Source: Qipengyuania oceanensis
GTDB lineage: Bacteria > Pseudomonadota > Alphaproteobacteria > Sphingomonadales > Sphingomonadaceae
Direction: 5' to 3'
NCBI RefSeq assembly: GCF_009827535.1
Contig: NZ_WTYN01000001.1
Location: 1,922,001-1,986,000, forward strand
DNA: 64,000 bases
The translations under genes and the position numbers were made by a program. Within the stretch, counting starts at the first letter, position 1, and each line of letters opens with the position of its first letter. This document shows, piece after piece, positions 54,821 to 63,998 of this stretch. Under the pieces are notes generated by a model. The model saw only the letters and a list, made by a program, of their open reading frames with translations, did no database searches and was not told the origin of the DNA.

Positions 54821-56638
54821 TCACAGCGGGGCGCAATTGGCCTCCAGCCACGCGAGATCCTCGCCGCCAAGCTGGGGGGCGAGCAGGTCGCGGGTGCGGG
54901 CGTGATAGGCATCGACCCAGGCGATCTCGGCAGGTGTCAGCAGGTCCTTGTCGATCAGCTTGCGGTCGAGCGGCACGAAGGTCAGCGTTTCGAACGCGAG
55001 GTAGTCGCCCTCGCTCTCGATCTTAGCCGGCACCACCAGCACCAGGTTCTCGATCCGGATGCCGTAGTGGCCCTGCTTGTAGTAGCCGGGCTCGTTCGAA
55101 AGGATCATCCCGGCGCGCAGCGGCGTCTCGGTCCCGGCGAAAGCGCCGCCCGGCTTGCTGATCCGCTGCGGTCCTTCATGGACCGACAGGAAGGCGCCGA
55201 CACCGTGGCCGGTGCCATGGCCGTAATCGACGCCGCCCTGCCACAGGTGCATGCGCGCCAGCGCGTCGAGCGCACCGCCGCTGGTCTTGTCGGGGAAACG
55301 CTGCATGGCGAGCTGGATGTGGCCCTTGAGGACGCGGGTATTGCGCTCGCGCATCTCGGCAGAGGGTTCGCCGGGCCCGATCCACACCGTGCGGGTGATG
55401 TCGGTGGTCCCGTCGCGATACTGGCCGCCCGAATCGACGAGGTAGATGCTCGACGGCGGGATCGCGATGTTGCTGTCTTCATCGACCTTGTAATGCGGCA
55501 GCGCGGCATGCGGGCCGGCGGCGCTGATGGTGTCGAACGACAGGTCCTGCAGCACGCCGGTTTCCTCGCGGAAGGCCTGCAGCTTGGCCGCGGCCGACAG
55601 CTCGTCGACGTCGCCGGACGGACCCTCGACCTCGAGCCAGCGGAGGAACCGCGATACCGCAGCACCGTCGCGCGCCTGCGCGTCGCGGTGGCCCTGCTGC
55701 TCTGCCGGGTTCTTGATCGCCTTGGGCAGGATCGTCGGGTCGGGAGCGGCAACGGCCGTGGCCCCGCCATCCTCGAGCAGCTGGAAGATCGCCGCCACCG
55801 CATTGCCCGGATCGGCCGCCACGCGCTTGCCGGAAAACTCGCCGAGCGCGGCTTCGAAACCGTCGCGCGGGCGGATGCGGACGGCATTGCCGAGGTGGCG
55901 TTCAAGGTCCGGCGTGACCTTGTCGGGGGCGATGAACAGGTCCGCCGTGCCGTCGGCATGCGCGATCACGTAGGACAGCGCGACCGGCGTGTGGTCGACG
56001 TCCTTGCCCCGGATGTTGAGCAGCCAGGCGACCGAATCGAGCGCGGAGATCACCGCGGCATCGTAGCCTTCGCGCTTGAGCCAGTCGGCGACCTCGGCGC
56101 GCTTGTCCGCGCTCGATCGGCCAGCGGCGGAATCGTCCTGCGCGAAGGCAGGTGCGGGCGAGGGTTCTGGCCGGTCGTGCCACACCGCATCGATCGGGTT
56201 GCTGTCGACCGGAACGAGTTCTCCGGCGATCTTCCCGAGCGCCGCGGCAAGGTCGCTGGCCCAGCCGCGCGAGTGCAGCCAGGCATCGTAGCCGATGCGC
56301 GCACCCTTGCGGGCGTGCTCGACCAGCCACCCGGCATGGCTTTCGTCGGGGACCGAGCGGTATTCGAACAGCTTGCCGTCGACCTGGTCGCGCACCTGGA
56401 CGGTATAGCGCCCGTCGACGAACATGGCCGCGCCGAGACCTTCGTATTCGCCCGCGAGCACGATCGCGCTGCCCGCGCTGCCGCCGAAGCCGGTCAGCCA
56501 GGCGAGCCGCTGGGCGTAGCTGCCGACGTATTCGCTCATGTGCTCGTCGGAAATCGGGACTACGAAACCGTCGAGGCCCCGCTTTTCCAGTTCCTGCCGC
56601 AGGGCTGCAAGTCGCGCTTCGTGGGTCTGTCTCAGCAT
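54821..56638 (-). CDS. Aminopeptidase P family (M24B) peptidase
   Basis: A 605-residue two-domain proline aminopeptidase that removes N-terminal residues before proline. Two creatinase-like N-terminal domains (about 1-315) precede the M24 catalytic domain. Metal ligands sit in DSGGQYRDGTTDITRT, GHGTGHGVGAFLSVHEGP and NEPGYY. The long form with an extended N-terminus is usual in alphaproteobacteria. It diverges from an oligopeptidase B gene; both act on oligopeptides, and the pair suggests a peptide-recycling locus. Confidence 0.92.
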   Translation of the reverse strand: MLRQTHEARLAALRQELEKRGLDGFVVPISDEHMSEYVGSYAQRLAWLTGFGGSAGSAIVLAGEYEGLGAAMFVDGRYTVQVRDQVDGKLFEYRSVPDESHAGWLVEHARKGARIGYDAWLHSRGWASDLAAALGKIAGELVPVDSNPIDAVWHDRPEPSPAPAFAQDDSAAGRSSADKRAEVADWLKREGYDAAVISALDSVAWLLNIRGKDVDHTPVALSYVIAHADGTADLFIAPDKVTPDLERHLGNAVRIRPRDGFEAALGEFSGKRVAADPGNAVAAIFQLLEDGGATAVAAPDPTILPKAIKNPAEQQGHRDAQARDGAAVSRFLRWLEVEGPSGDVDELSAAAKLQAFREETGVLQDLSFDTISAAGPHAALPHYKVDEDSNIAIPPSSIYLVDSGGQYRDGTTDITRTVWIGPGEPSAEMRERNTRVLKGHIQLAMQRFPDKTSGGALDALARMHLWQGGVDYGHGTGHGVGAFLSVHEGPQRISKPGGAFAGTETPLRAGMILSNEPGYYKQGHYGIRIENLVLVVPAKIESEGDYLAFETLTFVPLDRKLIDKDLLTPAEIAWVDAYHARTRDLLAPQLGGEDLAWLEANCAPL

Positions 56639-56783
56639 ATCGTCGATCCTGTCGTTGCGTGTCGGCGGCTCGACTTCTAACGGGAGAAGGAGCCGCGCGG
56701 GTCAAATCGTCGCTCCAACATAAGGAGCCGGTCGCCCGCTGGCCACCCGCTTATCCAGATCCCGTTCCTCAGGTGTCGCCGCT

Positions 56784-58973
56784 ATGAAACCCGCACACGC
56801 CTTTGCCGCCCTGCTGGCCGGCTTTTCGACCATCCTCGCCTCGGGCCCCGCGCTGGCCGACGCAGCACCAAGCAAGAAGGATTCCGCCCAAGTGAAGCAG
56901 TCCGCGAGCGTCGCGCCCCCTATCGCCGAGAAGCGCGACTACGAATATACCTATCACGGGATCACGATCGCCGATCCCTATCACTGGCTTCGCGACAGCA
57001 GCTATCCGGTGATCGACGACAAGGACATTCTCGATCACCTCAAGGCCGAGAACGCCTATTTCGAAGCCCAGATGGCACCGCACGAGGGGCTGGTCGAAAC
57101 GATCTTCCAGGAGATCAAGGGCCGGGTGAAGGAAGACGACAGCTCGGTCCCGCAGAAGGACGGCGACTGGGTCTACTGGGAGGAAACCGAGGAAGGCGCG
57201 CAATATTCCAAGCACTATCGTCGCCCGGTGGCCGGCGGCGAAGCCCAATTGCTTCTCGACGAGAACCAGCTGGCGGAAGGTCACGAGTATTTCCGCCTCG
57301 GTGCCTTTTCCATCAGCAAGGACGGGCGCTACCTCGCCTATTCGACCGATACCGACGGGTCGGAGCGCTACACCGGTGTCGTCAAGGACCTGGGGAGCGG
57401 CGAACTGCTGCCCGACCGGATCGAGGGTATCAACGGCGGGCTGACCTGGCTCGCGAACGACACCATGCTCGCCTACGGCCGCGCCAACGAGCAATGGCGG
57501 GTCGAGCACGTCCGGCTGCACAGGCTGGGCACCGATAACGAGGCCGACCTGGAGATCTTCACCGAGCCCGGGCGACCTGGCTTCACCGTGTCGAAGTGGC
57601 TGTCGGCGCAGGAAGACTGGCTGATCATCTCGACCGGCAACCACGACACCAACGAGATCCGCATCGTGCGCGCCGACGATCCGACCGGCGAGCAAATCCT
57701 GGTCCGCGCGAGCCAGCCGAAGATCGAATATACGCTCGACGTGCGCGGCGACACGCTGTTCATCCGCGCCAACGACACCCACGACAATTTCCGGCTGGCG
57801 ACCGCGAAGCTTTCCGAGCCGGGCAAGTGGTCGACGCTGATCGAGGGTTCGGACGAATTCTACCTGACCGATTTCGACCTGTTCAAGGATTTCTACGTCA
57901 CCGAAGGGCGGATCGACGGCCTCGACCAGGTGCAGGTCCGCAGCTATGCGGACCCGGCCGATTTCAAGGCGATCAGCTTCCCCGAAGCGAGCTATTCGAC
58001 CGGGCTGTCAGACAATCCCGAATACAACGTCGACAAGCTGCGCCTGTCGTATGATTCGATGGTCACGCCGAGCTCGGTCTATGACTACCACGTCGCAGAC
58101 GGACGGCTCGAACTGCTCAAGCAGCGCGAAATTCCCTCGGGCTACGACCAGTCGCAATACGTGACCGAGCGGCTGTTGATCCCGGCGCGCGACGGCACGA
58201 TGGTCCCGGCGACTCTGATGATGCGCAAGGATCGCGATGCCATCAACGGCGGGCCGGGCGGGCCGCTGCATGTCGAGGCCTACGGCTCCTACGGCAATGC
58301 CTTCCCGCCCTATTTCAGCGGGGCGCGCCTCAGTCTCGTCGATCGCGGCGTGGCCTATGTCATTGCGCATGTTCGCGGCGGCGACGACCTCGGCAAGCGC
58401 TGGCACGACCAAGGCAAGCTCAACGCGCGGACCAACACGTTCAACGACGTCATCGACGTTGCCGAGGGGCTGGCCGAGCGCGGCTATACCAGGGCCGGAC
58501 GGATCAGCGCCTCGGGCGGCTCGGCGGGTGGCACGCTGATGGGCGTGATTGCCAACCAGCGACCCGACCTGTTCCGCGCCATCGTCGCCGACGTGCCTTT
58601 CGTCGACGTGCTCAATACGATGCTCGACGATACGCTGCCGCTGACCCCGGGCGAGTTCCCCGAATGGGGCAATCCGATCGCCAGCAAGCAGGCCTTTGCC
58701 TATATCCTCAGCTACAGCCCGTACGACCAGGTGATCGCGCAGGACTATCCCGCGATGCTGGTCACGGCCGGGCTCAACGATCCGCGGGTGACCTACTGGG
58801 AGCCGGCCAAATGGGTCGGCAAGCTGCGCGAACTCAAGACCGACGACAACACGCTGCTGTTCAAGATCAACATGGGCGCGGGGCACGGCGGCAAGTCGGG
58901 ACGCTACGAGGCATGGCGCGAGACCGGCCAGCAGTACGCTTTCCTCCTGTGGCAGCACGGCCTGGCCAAGTGA
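56784..58973 (+). CDS. Oligopeptidase B / prolyl oligopeptidase family, S9A
   Basis: A 729-residue exported serine peptidase. A signal peptide (AGFSTILASGPALA-DAA, about 1-26) precedes a beta-propeller (about 100-430) and an alpha/beta hydrolase domain. The catalytic serine lies in ISASGGSAGGTLMG. The region HVRGGDDLGKRWHDQGKL is family-typical, and the His comes from GAGHGGKSGRYE. It cleaves short peptides in the periplasm. The HAD gene that follows overlaps its stop in GTGA. Confidence 0.92.
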   Translation: MKPAHAFAALLAGFSTILASGPALADAAPSKKDSAQVKQSASVAPPIAEKRDYEYTYHGITIADPYHWLRDSSYPVIDDKDILDHLKAENAYFEAQMAPHEGLVETIFQEIKGRVKEDDSSVPQKDGDWVYWEETEEGAQYSKHYRRPVAGGEAQLLLDENQLAEGHEYFRLGAFSISKDGRYLAYSTDTDGSERYTGVVKDLGSGELLPDRIEGINGGLTWLANDTMLAYGRANEQWRVEHVRLHRLGTDNEADLEIFTEPGRPGFTVSKWLSAQEDWLIISTGNHDTNEIRIVRADDPTGEQILVRASQPKIEYTLDVRGDTLFIRANDTHDNFRLATAKLSEPGKWSTLIEGSDEFYLTDFDLFKDFYVTEGRIDGLDQVQVRSYADPADFKAISFPEASYSTGLSDNPEYNVDKLRLSYDSMVTPSSVYDYHVADGRLELLKQREIPSGYDQSQYVTERLLIPARDGTMVPATLMMRKDRDAINGGPGGPLHVEAYGSYGNAFPPYFSGARLSLVDRGVAYVIAHVRGGDDLGKRWHDQGKLNARTNTFNDVIDVAEGLAERGYTRAGRISASGGSAGGTLMGVIANQRPDLFRAIVADVPFVDVLNTMLDDTLPLTPGEFPEWGNPIASKQAFAYILSYSPYDQVIAQDYPAMLVTAGLNDPRVTYWEPAKWVGKLRELKTDDNTLLFKINMGAGHGGKSGRYEAWRETGQQYAFLLWQHGLAK

Positions 58974-59587
58974 GCGCGATTCGCAACATCGTCTTCGACA
59001 TCGGCAATGTTTTCGTGCGGTGGGACCCGCTCGCCATAGTCGAGGCGGCGTTCGGTATCTCCGGGGATGACGCGCTGGCACGGCGCCAGGCGATCTTTGC
59101 GGACAACGACATCTGGCGTGCGCTAAACCGGGGCGAGTACACGCAGGACGGCGCGCGCGACGCCTATGTCGAAGCGGGCCTGTTCACGCAGGACGAGGCC
59201 CACGGCTTCTTCGCGGCGGTCTACGACAGCTTCCACCTTCTGGAGGACACACCTCCGCTCCTGGAGCGCTTGGTCGCCGCCGACTATCGCACCTTCGCGC
59301 TGACCGACAACGTGATCGAGGTGGTCGCGCACCTGTCGCAAACGCATGACTGGTGGGCGCATTTCGAAGGGGTGACCAATTCGGCCGAGGTGGGCGTGCT
59401 CAAGCCCGACCCGGCCATGTACGCGCACGTGCTCGAAACCAACGGCCTCGCGCCGCACGAGACGGTCTTCTTCGACGACATGCCGCGCAATGTCGACGGC
59501 GCGAAAGCGGCCGGCATGCATGCCTTCCTGTTTACCGACGCAGCGCAGGCGGAGCGCGACCTGGCAACACTGGGAGTGCAGGTTTGA
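58970..59587 (+). CDS. HAD family hydrolase (YihX-like)
   Basis: A 205-residue cytosolic HAD phosphatase. Motif I is VFDIGNVFVRWDP (D10), motif II LTDN, motif III near K in GVLKPDPAMY, motif IV VFFDDMPRN. The WDP and EYT segments and the overall length are those of the YihX/haloacid-dehalogenase-like subfamily IA. Substrate unknown. The start is a GTG overlapping the preceding peptidase stop (GTGA). Its stop overlaps the thioesterase gene in TTGA. Confidence 0.86.
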   Translation: MSAIRNIVFDIGNVFVRWDPLAIVEAAFGISGDDALARRQAIFADNDIWRALNRGEYTQDGARDAYVEAGLFTQDEAHGFFAAVYDSFHLLEDTPPLLERLVAADYRTFALTDNVIEVVAHLSQTHDWWAHFEGVTNSAEVGVLKPDPAMYAHVLETNGLAPHETVFFDDMPRNVDGAKAAGMHAFLFTDAAQAERDLATLGVQV

Positions 59588-59976
59588 CGGCCCGCTTCAG
59601 GCAGGAATTCGTCGCCGAGCCGCAGCACATCGACGAGCTCGGCCACGTCAACAACACAGTCTGGGTCGGCTGGGTGCAGGACATGGCGACCGCGCACTGG
59701 CAGGCCGCCGCAGATGCAGAACATCGCGAGCGCTTCTTCTGGGTCGTGATCCGCCACGAGATCGATTATCGCGGCAATATCGGGCCCGGCGAAACGGTGA
59801 CCGGTGAAACCTGGATCGAAGGCGGGCCGAAAGGCGCCAAGTCGCTGCGGCGGGTCGATTTTCGCGATTCCGAAGGCCGCCTGATCGTCTCTGCCGCTAC
59901 CACCTGGGCGATGCTCGAGCGCGAGAGCCAGCGCCTCGCGCGGGTGCGCCCGGAAATTCTCGCCCCTTTCCAATAG
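59584..59976 (+). CDS. Hotdog-fold acyl-CoA thioesterase
   Basis: A 130-residue 4-hydroxybenzoyl-CoA-thioesterase-type protein. The characteristic HIDELGHVNNTVWVGW segment contains the active-site Asp/His positions, and GNIGPGETVTGETWIE is the second strand pair. It hydrolyses acyl-CoA esters; chain length unknown. The TTG start overlaps the HAD stop (TTGA). A clear Pho box lies about 50 bases downstream, so it is probably not part of that regulon. Confidence 0.85.
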   Translation: MTARFRQEFVAEPQHIDELGHVNNTVWVGWVQDMATAHWQAAADAEHRERFFWVVIRHEIDYRGNIGPGETVTGETWIEGGPKGAKSLRRVDFRDSEGRLIVSAATTWAMLERESQRLARVRPEILAPFQ

Positions 59977-60028
59977 CCTCGCCGCGACCTCGGCGCGATG
60001 TCGCGTTGTGGACATCTTTTGTGATGGT

Positions 60029-60060
60029 TTGTCACATATCCGTCATGCACGGCGCATAGA
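60029..60060 (+). promoter_or_regulatory. Pho box and -10 of the porin gene
   Basis: TTGTCACATATCCGTCAT (60029-60046) is two 7-base half sites spaced by 4, i.e. an 11-base direct repeat, the PhoB binding pattern. A CATAGA eight bases on (60055-60060) can serve as -10, with no ordinary -35 needed. The ATG of the porin is 47 bases downstream of it. Confidence 0.75.
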
Positions 60061-60106
60061 GGCGACCCCGAAACGTCACAAATGACATCAGGCGGGGTAC
60101 CGACAC

Positions 60107-61489
60107 ATGAAATTCCCGATTACGAGCGCGGTGGTGGCCGTTGCGGTTGCAAGTGGCTGGGCGCTTCCCGCCCAGGCGCAGGACGCCGACAGCGCGGCCG
60201 TGCAGCAGGAACTTGCCGAGATGCGCGCGATGATGGCCCGCATGGCCGCCCGCATCGATACGCTGGAAGGCGAATTGGCGCAGGCCGAGGCGAAGGCCGA
60301 CGCGGCGCAGACCAGCGCCGGCGAAGCAGTCGCAAGCGCGGCCGCAGCACAGGAAACCGCGTCCAAGGCTCCGTCGATTGCATGGAAGGGCGCCCCGCTG
60401 ATCGAGGGCGAGGGTGGCTGGAGCTTCAAGCCGCGCGGGCGCCTGATGTACGACGTCGGCTTCAGCAGCGCGCCGTCTTCGACCGGGCGTGCCGACGGTT
60501 TCGGCAACGAGGCGCGCCGCGCCCGTCTGGGCGTCGAGGGCGATATCCCCGGCGGCTTCGGCTACAAGTTCGAGCTCGATTTCGCCGGCGGCGAGGTCGA
60601 TGCGACCGACGCGTACCTCTCCTACGGCGATGGCCCGATCGAGGTGATCGTCGGCCAGCACAACAACTTCCAGTCGCTCGACGAGCTGACCAGCAGCCTG
60701 CATTCGAGCTTCATCGAGCGGGCCGCCTTCACCGACGCCTTCGGCTTCGAGCGCCGGGTCGGCGCTTCGGTGACATACAAGCAGGGCATCGTCCTCGCGC
60801 AGGCGGGCCTCTTCACCGACAACATCAACGACACGTCGAGCAAGAACCGCGGCGCGGATGCCCGGCTGGTGCTGATGCCCAAGATGGGCGACGCGCAGCT
60901 CCACCTCGGTGGCTCGGTCCATTACAACGACCTCGACGATCCGGCGGCGAGCGTGCGCTACCGCCAGCGACCTTTCGTCCACTTCACCTCGGAGCGCTTC
61001 GTCAACACCGGCAATCTCGCCGCTGCGAGCGAGACCGGCTACGGCCTCGAGGGCGCCGTCATCGCCGGGCCGTTCCACGCCGCGGCGGAAGGGTTCTGGC
61101 AACAGGTCTCGCGCCCCGGCGCGCTGTCCGATCCGACCTTCTTCGGCGGCTATGCGGAAGTCGGCTACTTCCTGACTTCGGGCGACAGCCGCGGCTACAA
61201 GAGCGGCAAGTTCGACCGCGTGAAGCCCGCCAACCCGGTCGGCAAGGGCGGCTTCGGTTCGGTCCAGGTCAACCTGCGCTACGACTATCTCGATCTCAAC
61301 GATGCCGGCATTACCGGCGGCATCCAGAACGCCTACCAAGCCTCGCTGATCTGGAAGCCGACCGACTACGTCCTGTTCAGCCTCAACTACGGCAAGCAGG
61401 CCTACGACGACGCGGTCTATGCCGCGGCCGGCGGCGACACCTCCTACAGTGTCGATGCCTTCGGTGCGCGCGCCCAGGTCGACTTCTGA
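60107..61489 (+). CDS. Phosphate-selective porin O/P family
   Basis: A 460-residue outer membrane porin. A signal peptide (cleaved AQA-QD, about residue 25) precedes a coiled-coil segment (about 30-85, EMRAMMARMAARIDTLEGEL). A 16-strand-type barrel follows, ending in the outer-membrane C-terminal FGARAQVDF (final F). The OprP/OprO family and a Pho box upstream point to phosphate or polyphosphate uptake. It is the first gene of a Pho-controlled pair with pstS, which has its own Pho box. Confidence 0.88.
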   Translation: MKFPITSAVVAVAVASGWALPAQAQDADSAAVQQELAEMRAMMARMAARIDTLEGELAQAEAKADAAQTSAGEAVASAAAAQETASKAPSIAWKGAPLIEGEGGWSFKPRGRLMYDVGFSSAPSSTGRADGFGNEARRARLGVEGDIPGGFGYKFELDFAGGEVDATDAYLSYGDGPIEVIVGQHNNFQSLDELTSSLHSSFIERAAFTDAFGFERRVGASVTYKQGIVLAQAGLFTDNINDTSSKNRGADARLVLMPKMGDAQLHLGGSVHYNDLDDPAASVRYRQRPFVHFTSERFVNTGNLAAASETGYGLEGAVIAGPFHAAAEGFWQQVSRPGALSDPTFFGGYAEVGYFLTSGDSRGYKSGKFDRVKPANPVGKGGFGSVQVNLRYDYLDLNDAGITGGIQNAYQASLIWKPTDYVLFSLNYGKQAYDDAVYAAAGGDTSYSVDAFGARAQVDF

Positions 61490-61493
61490 TCGC

Positions 61494-61526
61494 CTGTCAC
61501 GTTTGTGTCATGAACCGCGCCTAATC
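61494..61526 (+). promoter_or_regulatory. Pho box and -10 of the pstS gene
   Basis: CTGTCACGTTTGTGTCAT (61494-61511) has the same two half sites with 4-base spacing as the porin box. CTAATC (61521-61526) follows nine bases on, a candidate -10. It starts five bases after the porin stop codon, so pstS can be transcribed separately. Confidence 0.75.
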
Positions 61527-61559
61527 GCGCATGCATCCATCCAACGGGGAATACGAAAA

Positions 61560-62606
61560 ATGAAACTCTTCAAATCCGCCTGCTTCGCTGCCGTCGCCAC
61601 CCTGGCGCTTGCCGGTTGCGGCGAGAATTCGGCTGGCGGCGGCGCGCGCGATTCGATCCGTGCGGTCGGCTCGTCGACGGTCTATCCCTTTGCCAAGAAC
61701 GTCGCCGAAAGCTTCGTGCGCTCGCACCCCGACTACAAGTCGCCGATCATCGAATCGATCGGTTCGGGCGCAGGCATCGCCGAATTCTGCAAGGGCGTCG
61801 GTGCCAACACCGCCGACATCGCCAATGCCTCGCGCCGGATGAAGGCGAGCGAGTTCGCCGACTGCCAGGCCAATGGCGTCAATGAAATCGTCGAAATCCA
61901 GGTCGGCCTCGACGGTATCGCGCTCGCTTCGGCCAAGGGCGGGATCGACATGGCTCTCACTCCCGAGCTCGTCTACAAGGCGCTGGCCGCCCGTCCGTTC
62001 GGCAAGGAACAGATCGCCAAGACCTGGAAGGACGTCGATCCCTCGTTCCCGGCCACCCCGATCCTCGTCTACGGCCCGCCGTCGACCTCCGGCACGCGCG
62101 ACGCGCTCAAGGAGCTGATCCTCGAGGCAGGCTGCAAGACCGATCCGGCCACCGCGGCGCTCAAGGACAGCAACGAGGACGAGTTCAAGAAGGTCTGCAC
62201 CGAAGTGCGTTCGGACGGCGCCTACGTCGACCAGGGCGAGCAGGACAACCTCATCGTCCAGAAGATCGAAGGCAATCCGAACGCCGTTGGCATCTTCGGC
62301 TACAGCTATCTCGAAGAGAACGCCGACAAGGTCCACGGCCTGACGATGAACGGGGTCGAGCCGACCTACGAGAACATCGCCAGCTTTGAATATCCGGGTG
62401 CGCGCCCGCTGTTCATGTACGTCAAGAAGGCGCATCTCGACGCCATTCCGGGCCTCAAGGAGTTCCTCGCAGAGTGGACGACGATGTGGTCGAAGGACGG
62501 CCCGCTCGCCAAGATCGGCCTGGTCGCTTCGCCCGATGACGTGATGGCCAAGAACCAGGCTGCCGCGACGCAGTTCACCACGCTCGATGGCAGCGAACTG
62601 AAGTAA
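61560..62606 (+). CDS. pstS: Phosphate-binding lipoprotein PstS
   Basis: A 348-residue substrate-binding lipoprotein. The lipobox LAGC leads C20 to lipidation. The mature part shows AVGSSTVYPFAK, IESIGSGAGIAEFCKG, DIANASRRMKASE and ILVYGPPSTSGTRDAL, the phosphate-binding sequences of the PstS superfamily. The S-S-T and STSGTR groups should hydrogen-bond phosphate. Three cysteines beyond C20 are notable in the mature region. The permease and ATPase (pstCAB) and phoU are absent from the window; they could lie elsewhere. Confidence 0.92.
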   Translation: MKLFKSACFAAVATLALAGCGENSAGGGARDSIRAVGSSTVYPFAKNVAESFVRSHPDYKSPIIESIGSGAGIAEFCKGVGANTADIANASRRMKASEFADCQANGVNEIVEIQVGLDGIALASAKGGIDMALTPELVYKALAARPFGKEQIAKTWKDVDPSFPATPILVYGPPSTSGTRDALKELILEAGCKTDPATAALKDSNEDEFKKVCTEVRSDGAYVDQGEQDNLIVQKIEGNPNAVGIFGYSYLEENADKVHGLTMNGVEPTYENIASFEYPGARPLFMYVKKAHLDAIPGLKEFLAEWTTMWSKDGPLAKIGLVASPDDVMAKNQAAATQFTTLDGSELK

Positions 62607-62641
62607 GCCTGCGATCCGCCCCGGCGGAATGCAGCATCAAG

Positions 62642-62686
62642 AAAAAGGGCCGCTCCGTCAGTGCGACGGGGCGGCCCTTCTCGTTT
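62642..62686. terminator. Bidirectional terminator pstS / TonB receptor
   Basis: A 15-base stem AAGGGCCGCTCCGTC (62645-62659) / GACGGGGCGGCCCTT (62665-62679) with a 5-base loop and one wobble pair. On the minus strand TTTTTC follows; on the plus strand CTCGTTT. It lies between the convergent pstS and TonB receptor genes. Confidence 0.85.
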
Positions 62687-62702
62687 GGGCAGGTGAGCCG
62701 GG

Positions 62703-63998
62703 TCAGAAGGTGACCGTGCCCCGGACGTAAAGGAAGCGGCCGCTGAACCCGAACGGCGAGAGCGAGGAATAGGGCAGGAAGCTGTTGTTCGTGCCGAAGT
62801 TCACCCCGTCGACCACGCCGACCGGCAGGCGGTCCGGATATTCGTCGAGCAGGTTGTTCGCGCCAACCGCCAGCTCGAAGAAGTCGGTCGGCTTCACCCG
62901 TGCCTCGAGGTCGACGACCCATTTCGGGCTCAGTTCGATGTCACCCGGCGCCTCGCCCGCAGGCACGCTGATGTCGTTGCGGATCTGCGGATTGGCGTCG
63001 GACGAAGCCAGGCCGTTCAGCGTCGCGGTGGTGACGCCATCGGCCAGCAGGATCTTGCCGTAGCGGTTCGCATTGACCGTGAGGCCGAACGGCCCGTTGT
63101 CGAGCGAGGCCCCCAGGTTCAGCTTGTTGCTCGGCTGACCGTCGGTCAGGCGCAAGCTTTCCTGCCGGGCGAACAGGCGGTTGGCGGTAAAGCCGCTGAA
63201 ATCGCGCCGGTCGGTGATCTTGGTGTCGTTGATGTTAAAACCGACGTTGAGGCGCAGCGTGCCGATCCCGAATTCGGGGACACGGTAGCTGCCGACGATG
63301 TCGAGGCCCTGTGTCCGCGTGTCGATCCCGTTGATGAAGAACCGACCCGAAGTGCCGACCACGCCGGCGTTCTGCAGGATCTGCTCCACGTCGGCACCCT
63401 GCAGGTTCTCCGTCAGGACGATGCGGTCGTTGATCTCGATATTGTAGTAGTCGGCGGTGATGCTCAGCCCCGGGACCATGGTGAAGACCACGCCGGCGCT
63501 GAGGTTGAGCGATTCCTCGGGCTCGAGCGGCTGCGAACCGAGCGCGATCGCGATCGGCGAACCGACCGGGAAGGTCCCGACTTCGATCAGCTGACCGCCG
63601 ACGTTGTTGGTCGAAGTGGTCGAGAAATACTGCTGGGCCATGCCGGGTGCACGGAAACCGGTCGATGCCGAGCCGCGGATGCCCAGCCCGTCGATCGGCT
63701 CGAAGCGCGCGGCCACCTTGCCGTTGATCGTGCTGCCGAAGTCCGAGAAGTGCTCGTAACGGCCCGCGACCTGGATGTTGAACATGTCCGACAGGTCGGT
63801 GTCGAGCTCGGCGTAGACCGCGTAACTGTCACGCGATTCGTCGATCGCCGTGCTCGGCGAGAAGCCCGGGAAGACCTGTGCGCCGGGGGCCGAGGCAGGT
63901 GTCGTGAAGGCGAACGGCCCGGCGACGTAGCTCTGCAGTTCGCCCGCAACGATCTTGTAGTTCTCGTTGCGCCATTCGGCACCGAGCGCGAGCGAGGA
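62703..63998 (-). CDS. TonB-dependent receptor, 3' part
   Basis: The C-terminal 431 residues of an outer-membrane TonB-dependent receptor that continues past the right edge; the true start is outside the window. The barrel strands alternate with extracellular loops (GRYEHFSDFGSTINGKVAARFEP, GSASTGFRAPGMAQQYFS). The protein ends YVRGTVTF with the outer-membrane insertion Phe. Ligand unknown. It converges on pstS across a shared terminator. No Pho box could be sought because the promoter is not visible. Confidence 0.9.
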   Translation of the reverse strand, partial: SSLALGAEWRNENYKIVAGELQSYVAGPFAFTTPASAPGAQVFPGFSPSTAIDESRDSYAVYAELDTDLSDMFNIQVAGRYEHFSDFGSTINGKVAARFEPIDGLGIRGSASTGFRAPGMAQQYFSTTSTNNVGGQLIEVGTFPVGSPIAIALGSQPLEPEESLNLSAGVVFTMVPGLSITADYYNIEINDRIVLTENLQGADVEQILQNAGVVGTSGRFFINGIDTRTQGLDIVGSYRVPEFGIGTLRLNVGFNINDTKITDRRDFSGFTANRLFARQESLRLTDGQPSNKLNLGASLDNGPFGLTVNANRYGKILLADGVTTATLNGLASSDANPQIRNDISVPAGEAPGDIELSPKWVVDLEARVKPTDFFELAVGANNLLDEYPDRLPVGVVDGVNFGTNNSFLPYSSLSPFGFSGRFLYVRGTVTF

